Shown here piece by piece: positions 30,407 through 36,183 of a stretch of DNA of 36,183 nucleotides. The notes below the pieces were generated by a model. It saw nothing but the letters and a program-made list of their open reading frames with translations, did not search any database and was not told the DNA's origin. A program made the position numbers and the translations under genes. Numbering within the stretch: the first letter of the stretch is position 1; every line of letters begins with the position of its first letter. The stretch covers positions 1 to 36,183 of IMG/VR virus record IMGVR_UViG_3300028590_000055. One strand, 5' to 3'. The stretch comes from a virus.

Positions 30407-31335
30407 ACGCGCCCGCCAACCTCACCGACGCGGCCTTCCGCGCGGCCCATGTCGGCGCCAGCGAGGTCGCGGCCCTGTTCGATGCCTCGCCCTGGCTCAC
30501 GCATTTCGAGCTGTACCACCGCAAGGTCGGAACGATCGCGACGCCGGACTTCAACGCGGTGCGCGACGACGGAACCCCGGAGAACGAGCGGATCCATTGG
30601 GGCGTCATCCTCGAAGACGCCATCGTCGCCGAGGCGTGCCGTCGCTGGGGCTATGTCGAACGCGAGCCGGTCAGGCACCTCTCCAATGGGAAGGGCCTCG
30701 GCGGCCACCCCGACCGTCGCGTCATCTGTCCGGAGCGCGGCCCCGGCGTCCTTGAGGCCAAGATGGTCGATTGGCTGGAGGTCAAGAAGTGGGGCGACGA
30801 ACCGCCGGTCCACTATCTGCTCCAGAACCAGTCCTATCAGGGCCTCGACGGTGTCACCTGGGGCGACATGATCGTGCTGGTCGGCGGCAACGAGTTGCGC
30901 CGGTTTCAATACGACTTCCGGCCCGGCCTGTTCGCCGAAATCGAGCGCCGCGTCGGCGACTTCTGGGACCGGGTGCGCGCGAACAATGCCCCTCCGGTCG
31001 ATTACAGCCGCGACGGCGCCTCGCTGATCGAAGCCATCGGCGCTCCTGATGACAGTCTGGCGGACCTTCGGGACTGCCTCGAAGCCGAGCAGGAAGCGAT
31101 GGACTGGCTCGACGCACGCGCACGCCGCGACGCCGCGATCACTGACATGGACATCGCCAAGGCCCGGCTGATCGAGCGGATTGGCGCCGCCGGCACTGCC
31201 CTTCTGCCATCGTTCCGCATCGGCTGCGGCGAGACCAAGGGCTCACCTGACAAGGAAGTCACCGCCGACATGATCGGCACGGTCATCAAGGGGCGGCGGG
31301 GCTACCGGCGCTTCGATGTGAAGGAGATCAAATAG
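30403..31335 (+). CDS. YqaJ-type (lambda Exo-like) 5'-3' exonuclease
   Basis: GTG 30403 gives 310 residues. The nuclease core has Glu71 (GVILED), Asp104 (GHPDRR), Glu118-x-Lys120 (LEAK) and Gln141/143 (LLQNQSYQ). It chews back 5' ends to give 3' single strands for RecT, whose GTG overlaps its TAG. The helical region at about 240-290 looks intact. The pair makes a phage single-strand annealing recombination system. Confidence 0.9.
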   Translation: MNAPANLTDAAFRAAHVGASEVAALFDASPWLTHFELYHRKVGTIATPDFNAVRDDGTPENERIHWGVILEDAIVAEACRRWGYVEREPVRHLSNGKGLGGHPDRRVICPERGPGVLEAKMVDWLEVKKWGDEPPVHYLLQNQSYQGLDGVTWGDMIVLVGGNELRRFQYDFRPGLFAEIERRVGDFWDRVRANNAPPVDYSRDGASLIEAIGAPDDSLADLRDCLEAEQEAMDWLDARARRDAAITDMDIAKARLIERIGAAGTALLPSFRIGCGETKGSPDKEVTADMIGTVIKGRRGYRRFDVKEIK

Positions 31336-32216
31336 TGGCCACCCAACTAGCCGAGCGCCGCGACAATCCTGTTGCAGTCATCCGTCAGAACCTCACGGCC
31401 ATGGCGCCGGAGTTCCGCGCCGCCCTTCCGGCACATGTCCCGGTCGAGAAGTTCACCCGTGTCGCGATGACGGCGATCCAGAACAACCCGGACCTTCAGA
31501 ACGCAGACCGCCGCAGTTTGTTTGGCGCCATCGTCAGGCTCGCCCAAGACGGGCTGCTGCCCGACGGACGCGAAGCGGCGATCGTCATCTTTAATGCGAA
31601 GGACGGCAACGGCTGGATCAAGAAGGCACAGGCCATGCCGATGATCGCTGGGGTGCTCAAGAAGCTGCGCCAGTCCGGTGAGGTCGCGAAGGTCTCTGCG
31701 CATGTCGTTTACGAGAAGGATCACTTCGTCTGGTCGCTCGGATTCGATGAGACAATCGAGCACACCCCGCCGGCGCTCAACGCCGAGCGCGGCAAGCCCA
31801 TCGGCGCCTATGCGACCGCGGTCCTGAAGGACGGCTCTCAGCTGTGCGAGGTGATGACGCTGGAGGAAATCGAGAAGGTCCGGAGCGTCAGCCGTTCGAA
31901 GGACAAGGGCCCTTGGGTCGAATGGTGGGGGGAGATGGCCCGCAAGACGGTGATGCGCCGCCTGTCCAAGCGCCTGCCCATGTCGACCGACATCGAGGAC
32001 GCCGTCGATCGAGCCGCCGGTGTCGACCGCGACGACCCGCCGGCCATCGAGCACGAGGCAACCGCCGTGCACGTCTCGCGCCTCGACGCTCTCGAACAGC
32101 AGATCGCGAATGACGGTGCCCTCGACGATGACAACCCCGGCGCCGCCGAGGGCCGTACCGACGCCCAGCACGGCGACCAATTCCCCGGTGACGAGCCGGT
32201 CAACGAGGAGGACTGA
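31335..32216 (+). CDS. recT: RecT-family single-strand annealing protein
   Basis: GTG 31335 has AAGGAG eight bases upstream and overlaps the exonuclease stop; 293 residues. RecT motifs: FTRVAMTAIQNNPDLQNADRRSLFGAIVRLAQDGLLPDGREA, MPMIAGVLKKLRQSGEV, and EMARKTVMRRLSKRLP. The acidic C-terminal tail (about 225-293) is typical. It binds single strands and anneals them, acting with the exonuclease just upstream. No cofactor site is expected. Confidence 0.93.
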   Translation: MATQLAERRDNPVAVIRQNLTAMAPEFRAALPAHVPVEKFTRVAMTAIQNNPDLQNADRRSLFGAIVRLAQDGLLPDGREAAIVIFNAKDGNGWIKKAQAMPMIAGVLKKLRQSGEVAKVSAHVVYEKDHFVWSLGFDETIEHTPPALNAERGKPIGAYATAVLKDGSQLCEVMTLEEIEKVRSVSRSKDKGPWVEWWGEMARKTVMRRLSKRLPMSTDIEDAVDRAAGVDRDDPPAIEHEATAVHVSRLDALEQQIANDGALDDDNPGAAEGRTDAQHGDQFPGDEPVNEED

Positions 32217-32219
32217 CCC

Positions 32220-32585
32220 ATGTGGAATCCCTTTGCCAAGAAGCCCACGCCCGCGACGATCGACACCGTGACGCTCGCCTACCACCGTGAGGCGATCGAC
32301 ACGCTCAACGCCGAAGTCATCCGCCTCCGGGCCGAGCGCAACAACGCCCGGTCGGCGCGTGATGCGGCGGAACAGCGCGTTGCTCGCCTTCAGCACGTCG
32401 GCAAGGTCAAGGGCCAGCTGGCCGACGAACTCCTGACCGAGCGCGACGCCGCCCGCGGCATCCTCCGCGAGATCGATGCGATGCTTACGCCTTCGACCGC
32501 CAGCATCGGTCGCCGCATGGCTGCCAAGGCGCGCGAGGGGTTGCTCGAGTTCGCGACCGGCGCGCCTGTGCGGGAGGTGGCGTGA
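32220..32585 (+). CDS. Coiled-coil protein of the recombination operon
   Basis: ATG 32220; 121 residues. It begins MWNPFAKKPTPATIDT. The middle (about 22-75) is a coiled coil rich in Arg, Ala, Glu (ERNNARSARDAAEQRVARL). The C-terminus is TASIGRRMAAKAREGLLEFATG. No enzyme motif. It may be a structural partner of RecT or unrelated. Confidence 0.6.
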   Translation: MWNPFAKKPTPATIDTVTLAYHREAIDTLNAEVIRLRAERNNARSARDAAEQRVARLQHVGKVKGQLADELLTERDAARGILREIDAMLTPSTASIGRRMAAKAREGLLEFATGAPVREVA

Positions 32586-33010
32586 TGCGCACCATTCTCG
32601 CAGCGGCGGCAAGCATGGCCCTCATGAGCGCAGCATCCGGCACGTCGGGGCATGGTTCTCCCGCCATCGTTCTCCCGAGCGGGCCGCGCCTCCCCCGTGC
32701 GCCTCGGACCGACAGGAGGCGAGTTCCAACCAAGACCCTTGATGGCCGAGCCCGAGGTAGCGCCTCCGACCCCTATTTCGGCATCAAGTCGAAGGGTCGC
32801 ACCGGAGCGCGTGCGCGGCAGGCTGCGATGGCAGCAGCGAAGCCAAATCGTGCGTCGCCGGGGCTGGTCAATCCGTTCAAGGAGGACAGCCGTCGGAAGG
32901 CTTTCGAGGCAGCGCTAAAGACGCTCGCGCCGATCATCCGCAACCCCGAAGCGCGACGCCGCCAGGCAATGCGCGTCGCGCGCCGGGTCACCGTGGCCGC
33001 GCGCACCTAA
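32585..33010 (+). CDS. Small basic protein with possible signal peptide
   Basis: ATG 32585 overlaps the previous stop (TGATG); 141 residues. The first residues MRTILAAAASMALMSAASG look like a Sec signal, but the rest is very basic (RTDRRRVPTKTLDGRARGSASD, RRRQAMRVARRVTV), which suits nucleic-acid binding better. A strong start is lacking, so confidence is moderate. Confidence 0.5.
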   Translation: MRTILAAAASMALMSAASGTSGHGSPAIVLPSGPRLPRAPRTDRRRVPTKTLDGRARGSASDPYFGIKSKGRTGARARQAAMAAAKPNRASPGLVNPFKEDSRRKAFEAALKTLAPIIRNPEARRRQAMRVARRVTVAART

Positions 33011-33026
33011 CCCCCGAGGGCGCCTC

Positions 33027-33087
33027 CACCGCAGCTCCCGCGGTGACGTCCATTTTCCCCCGCCAGCGTCGTGAGGCCGGCGCTGGC
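33027..33087 (+). repeat. Two inverted repeats in a 97-base gap
   Basis: CACCGC/GCGGTG (33027-33032, 33040-33045) and GCCAGCG/CGCTGGC (33062-33068, 33081-33087) lie between the basic protein and the next small gene. No T-run follows. They might slow polymerase or stabilise mRNA. Confidence 0.4.
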
Positions 33088-33107
33088 AACCACCGAAAGG
33101 CATGACC

Positions 33108-33275
33108 ATGGCCTACAACGACTATCTCGCATCGCGCGGATATCAGCGCGCCGTGTTCGTGCCGACGAAGAAGCGCGCGGGCGACTTCGAGGTCGTCGAC
33201 GCCAACAAGCCGGCGGTCGAAGTGGCGCCGGTGGAGCGCAAGGTCGTCGAGATGAAGCGGAAGGCGGCCAAGTGA
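33108..33275 (+). CDS. 55-residue protein, function unknown
   Basis: The product begins MAYNDYLASRGYQRAVFVPT and ends KRKAAK. ATG 33108 follows AAAGG at seven bases; an in-frame ATG at 33102 is too close to it. Its stop overlaps the next gene's GTG. It is basic and Val-rich. No family is recognised. Confidence 0.6.
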   Translation: MAYNDYLASRGYQRAVFVPTKKRAGDFEVVDANKPAVEVAPVERKVVEMKRKAAK

Positions 33276-33517
33276 GCCGACCGCTCCCCTATTGGCCATC
33301 TGAAGCCGAGGCGGGCAAGCCGCTGCATCCGGTCAAAGTTCAGAGGCCTCGCGAATGCCGGAGGTGCGGGAAGGCCTTTCTGTTCTGGCACCAGCACGAG
33401 GGGCGGCACCTACTCCACCACTACGCGGATCTCGACGACGGTCGCGGCCCGCGATTCATCCTGCACCGCTGTGGCTTTACCTCCGCCGGCGTGCCGATTG
33501 CTGGAACGCCCGCATGA
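33272..33517 (+). CDS. Small protein with Cys/His-rich (possible zinc) core
   Basis: GTG 33272 (GTGA overlap) gives 81 residues: ECRRCGKAFLFWHQHEGRHLLHHYADLDDGRGPRFILHRCGF. The Cys pair and later Cys/His could bind zinc. It is a small conserved phage type, to my eye. It is coupled to the DUF5131 gene by ATGA. Confidence 0.6.
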   Translation: MSRPLPYWPSEAEAGKPLHPVKVQRPRECRRCGKAFLFWHQHEGRHLLHHYADLDDGRGPRFILHRCGFTSAGVPIAGTPA

Positions 33518-34623
33518 GCGACAACACCAAGATCGAATGGACCGACGCCACCGTGAACGCGGTCAACGGCTGCTCAGTCGTCTCGCCGGGCTGCAAGCAC
33601 TGCTACGCGATGAAGCAGGCCCACCGCTTCCCGGTGCGCCAAGGTCTGACCATGAAATCGGCCGGCGGCATGGTCTGGACCGGCGAGGTGCGCTTCAATG
33701 AGAAGGCGCTGCTCGAGCCGTTGGGCTGGACGCGGCCGCGCCGCATCTTCTGGAACGCGCATGGCGATCTGTTCCACGAGAGCGTGCCGGACGAATGGAT
33801 CGACAAGGTGTTCGCGGTCTGCGCGCTGACGCCGCAGCACCAGCACCAGATCCTCACGAAGCGGCCCGCGCGGATGCGGCAATACATGGAGTCGATCGAC
33901 AACGCCGACGGTGAGCGGCTGGAAGGTTTCCGCTCTGCCTTGGTCGAGGGGATGGCTCAAAGCATCTGGCATGCGCGGACCGGGGACGATTCCGTTGACG
34001 AGTGGCTGGCCGTGCACCTCCCGCTTCCCAACGTCTGGCTCGGCGTGTCGGTCGAGGACCAGCAGCGCGCCGACGAGCGCATCCCTGATCTGCTGGCGAC
34101 GCCGGCGGCGGTGCGGTTCCTGTCGTGCGAGCCGCTGCTCGGGCCGGTTGATCTCCAGTCGGTGTGCAACGGCCATTACTTCCAGAATCCGTTGACCGGC
34201 GACCGCTGGCACGAGCCGCCCGAAGGCTTCCGCGGCGCCAGCGATCGGGAAGGCACTCGCATTTGCTGGGTCATCGTCGGAGGCGAGAGCGGCCCCGGCG
34301 CGAGACCGATGCACCCGGACTGGGCGCGGTCACTGCGCGACCAGTGCGCCGCCGCCGGTGTGCCGTTCTTCTTCAAGCAGTGGGGGGATTGGGTCGACTA
34401 TCGCCAGCTCGGCGCCGTCGGTTGGCGCAATGTCACGCCTCAGAGGACTTCATACCAAGGGCCGCCGCGAGGAGTGCTTTACGGCGCCAAGGGCGGAAAG
34501 GAGGGGCCGTTCGACACACGCTTTGACCTCGGTGGCCCTAACGGCCCAATTGTCGTCCGCGTCGGCAAGAAGGCCGCCGGTCGCCTGCTCGACGGCGTGC
34601 AGCACGACGGGATGCCGGGATGA
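33514..34623 (+). CDS. DUF5131 family protein (phage Gp37/Gp68)
   Basis: ATG 33514 gives 369 residues. The N-terminal signature IEWTDATVNAVNGCSVVSPGCKHCYAM has Cys20, Cys27 and Cys30. Later motifs: RIFWNAHGDLFHESVPDEWIDKVF, ILTKRPARM, VWLGVSVEDQQRADERIPDLLATPAAVRFLSCEPLLGPVDL, WVIVGGESGPGARPMHPDWARSLRDQC and PFFFKQWG. These define DUF5131, of unknown function; the Cys triad suggests a metal or iron-sulphur site, as in SplB-like radical SAM relatives, but that is inferred. It is common in mobile elements. Confidence 0.9.
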   Translation: MSDNTKIEWTDATVNAVNGCSVVSPGCKHCYAMKQAHRFPVRQGLTMKSAGGMVWTGEVRFNEKALLEPLGWTRPRRIFWNAHGDLFHESVPDEWIDKVFAVCALTPQHQHQILTKRPARMRQYMESIDNADGERLEGFRSALVEGMAQSIWHARTGDDSVDEWLAVHLPLPNVWLGVSVEDQQRADERIPDLLATPAAVRFLSCEPLLGPVDLQSVCNGHYFQNPLTGDRWHEPPEGFRGASDREGTRICWVIVGGESGPGARPMHPDWARSLRDQCAAAGVPFFFKQWGDWVDYRQLGAVGWRNVTPQRTSYQGPPRGVLYGAKGGKEGPFDTRFDLGGPNGPIVVRVGKKAAGRLLDGVQHDGMPG

Positions 34624-34802
34624 CCGCCGCTGCACGCTTCAAACAGGAGGATATCACTCGCGCCGTCCGCGGCGTCGAGAAGGCGGGCATCCGCGTCGGA
34701 CGCGTCGAGATTGACCGCGACGGGCGCATCGTCATTCTCAGCGAATCGGCCGCGCCTCCCGCTGCGGCTCCCAACCCCTGGGATGATGAGCTGAAGCCAT
34801 GA
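34620..34802 (+). CDS. 60-residue protein before the integrase
   Basis: ATG 34620 overlaps the DUF5131 stop (ATGA); its stop overlaps the integrase ATG the same way. The product reads MTAAARFKQEDITRAVRGVE onward, with a VGRVEIDRDGRIVIL beta-hairpin and a Pro-rich end. It resembles small proteins placed just before phage integrases, perhaps with an excision role, but it does not look like a classic Xis. Confidence 0.65.
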   Translation: MTAAARFKQEDITRAVRGVEKAGIRVGRVEIDRDGRIVILSESAAPPAAAPNPWDDELKP

Positions 34803-36040
34803 CGAATCGCCGCCAGCTGAAGAGCAATCGCTTCCTCCCCGAGTTCGTGAGCCGGTTCAAGGACCGGCATGGCAAGGAGCGGCTGCGCTTCCGGCGCAAG
34901 GGCTACCCGGCGGGCTACTTCAAGGCACCCCTCGGGACCGAGGCGTTCCGAGAGGAATACCACGCCTTCAACAACCCCGGCGCGATCGTCGCGGCTCGAG
35001 AAGCCGCTATCGAGGCACGTATCGCGCCGGGCTCCGTCGCGGATCTGCAACGGCGCTATTACTCCGTGCCGGAGCGCCTGGGCCCGACGGCGACCACGCA
35101 GGGCAAGGTTCGCTCAGTGCTGGACCGGGGCTTCTTCGCCGGCCGCGCCGCTCACCCGGTCGCGTCGATCCGGTTCGAGCACATCGAGGCGATCGTCGCC
35201 AAGCGCCGGACCAAGTTCAAGAATGACGAGGGCCGCTGGGAAGGCGGAAACGAGGCCGCGCGAAAGCTGCGCAAGGAGCTGGTCCGCCTCTTCGATTTCG
35301 CCATGAAGTCGGAGATGGTGCAGATCAATCCGGCGGCACAGTCCGAGCGCGTCAAGATCGCGCCGGCGGACCGGTCGAAAGGCTTCCATACCTGGACCGA
35401 GCCCGAGATCGCCCAGTACCGCGCGCGGCATCCGCTCGGCACCAAGGCCAGGCTCGCGATGGAGCTGATCCTGTGGACAGACCAGCGCGGCTGCGATTCA
35501 ATCCATCTCGGGCGCCAGCATATCCGCGACGGGCAATTCCACATTACGCAGAGCAAGACCGGTAAGGCGCTGATCATCCCCATCGCGCCGCAGCTGCTTG
35601 CCGCGATCGCCGCCAGCGACGCACTGAACTCGATGTGCTTCCTGCTCAACGAATACGGCAAGCCATTCACCCGCAAGGGCTTCGGCAACAAGATGCGGGA
35701 CTGGTGCGACCAGGCCGGACTTGCCCACTGCACCGCCCATGGTCTCCGCAAGGCGACGATGCGCCGCATGGCCGAGCTCAACCTCGGCAACCAGACCATG
35801 AAGGGCCTGTCCGGCCATTCGAAGGATGATGAGGTCGCGCTCTACACCGCCGCCGCTGATCAACAGCGGATGGCGCTGCAGGCCGTCGAGCACCTCGCGG
35901 CATGGGAGAGTGCCCCCCGTGAGCAGAGCCAGGATGCGTTCGCCAAGGCGGCGATCGTCGCTTTTCGAGACCCGGTGGTGTCTAACCGTCTTCCGGAGTT
36001 AGACACCACAGAGCAACAAGAGGCTGCAAATGCACGGTAA
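34799..36040 (+). CDS. int: Tyrosine recombinase / phage integrase
   Basis: This is a 413-residue protein. Catalytic residues: Arg230 (TDQRGCDSIHL), Lys253 (SKTGKA), His314 and Arg317 (HGLRK), His340 (SGHSKDD), Tyr349 (VALYTAA). The N-terminal part carries an arm/core-binding region (SVADLQRRYYSVPERLGP). It integrates and excises the phage. It is the last rightward gene, which places attP just downstream or inside its end. A 12-bp inverted repeat lies in the last codons (35975-36009). Confidence 0.92.
   Translation: MTNRRQLKSNRFLPEFVSRFKDRHGKERLRFRRKGYPAGYFKAPLGTEAFREEYHAFNNPGAIVAAREAAIEARIAPGSVADLQRRYYSVPERLGPTATTQGKVRSVLDRGFFAGRAAHPVASIRFEHIEAIVAKRRTKFKNDEGRWEGGNEAARKLRKELVRLFDFAMKSEMVQINPAAQSERVKIAPADRSKGFHTWTEPEIAQYRARHPLGTKARLAMELILWTDQRGCDSIHLGRQHIRDGQFHITQSKTGKALIIPIAPQLLAAIAASDALNSMCFLLNEYGKPFTRKGFGNKMRDWCDQAGLAHCTAHGLRKATMRRMAELNLGNQTMKGLSGHSKDDEVALYTAAADQQRMALQAVEHLAAWESAPREQSQDAFAKAAIVAFRDPVVSNRLPELDTTEQQEAANAR
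35975..36009. repeat. 12-bp perfect inverted repeat within the integrase 3' end
   Basis: GTGGTGTCTAAC (35975-35986) and GTTAGACACCAC (35998-36009) flank an 11-base loop. No T-run follows, so it is not a plain terminator. The place, about 30 bases before the integrase stop, is suggestive of an attachment-site or regulatory element. Confidence 0.8.
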
Positions 36041-36183
36041 TATCGAAGTGGTGGCGCTCCGGCTCGGGCCTCCACTCCCCAAGCTGCGGCTTTCGGGAGC
36101 AAAACAACACCCTCCCCCGCCAGCTTCGCCCGCATCGCGAAGGCCCGTGCGCAGCCGCGTCGATCCGGCTGTCATGCGCTGAA
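36041..36183. other. Right-end segment without a recognised gene
   Basis: No gene is recognised here. A 50-codon frame, MHGNIEVVALRLGPP onward (36030-36182), has AAGAGG six bases upstream and overlaps the integrase end, but its Pro/Arg-rich product is unconvincing. An attachment site may lie here; no tRNA end or repeat is seen. Confidence 0.4.

Larger units (their letters stand above)
1..36183. mobile_element. Temperate P22-like phage / prophage, truncated at the left edge
   Basis: Almost the whole window is phage. It holds terminase, portal, scaffold, coat, tail accessory, ejection and tail-fibre genes, replication genes, an S24 repressor with operators, RecT/YqaJ recombination and a tyrosine integrase. 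The left edge cuts the tail-fibre gene. The right edge is about 140 bp beyond the integrase, so an attachment site may lie there, but with only one end visible no att repeat can be identified. No host gene was recognised. Whether this is an integrated prophage or a free phage genome cannot be decided from the window. Confidence 0.93.

Noticed and set aside
31347-32612. 421-codon open frame on the minus strand
   Set aside because: It is a shadow of recT and the coiled-coil gene. RecT motifs on the plus strand are clear.
36030-36182. 50-codon frame overlapping the integrase end
   Set aside because: A possible ribosome site exists, but the Pro/Arg-rich product has no family and the region may instead hold the attachment site.

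Overview
The window is the greater part of a temperate, tailed-phage genome (a prophage or an induced phage). The host is most likely an alphaproteobacterium of the Sphingomonas/Sphingobium type. That assignment is an inference from the high GC content, the GapR-like DUF2312 gene, and several small genes whose sequences I associate with sphingomonad prophages. The virion genes are of the P22/podovirus kind: portal, scaffold, coat, gp4-like and gp10-like tail accessory proteins, three ejection-type proteins, then a tail fibre.

Layout: two transcription units diverge from an immunity region at about 27.2-28.9 kb. Leftward (minus strand, 27186 down to 1) runs an almost gap-free cluster. First come small HTH and zinc-binding proteins, an MT-A70 adenine methyltransferase, a GapR homologue, a VRR-NUC nuclease, a Dda/RecD2-like SF1 helicase and an AAA+ helicase/primase-type ATPase (27.2-19.6 kb). 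Then come tiny proteins, the terminase pair, portal, scaffold, coat, tail accessory and ejection proteins, and a tail fibre cut by the window edge. Rightward (plus strand, 27268 to 36040) come an S24-type repressor, a TM2 membrane protein and a HIRAN protein. After a second promoter follow a DUF7666 repeat protein, small proteins, a YqaJ exonuclease and RecT annealase pair, a DUF5131 protein and a tyrosine integrase.

The best regulatory signal is a set of four 16-bp operators with consensus GTAGGGCGCGCCCTAC, in two pairs about 1.6 kb apart. One operator of each pair fills the spacer between the -35 and -10 boxes of a strong promoter: the leftward early promoter before 27186 and the rightward one before 28872. 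The repressor gene lies between the pairs, as in lambda OL/OR. The leftward promoter seems to give a nearly leaderless first mRNA.

Most genes between 27.2 and 19.4 kb overlap by ATGA or GTGA, so they are probably translationally coupled. Cargo or selfish genes include two HNH endonucleases, a lipoprotein gene in reverse orientation inside the late operon, an aspartyl-hydroxylase-like dioxygenase beside a GNAT acetyltransferase, a GroES-like protein, and the TM2/HIRAN pair downstream of the repressor. No holin, endolysin or spanin was recognised; they may lie beyond the left edge. No tRNA, rRNA, CRISPR array or insertion sequence was seen.
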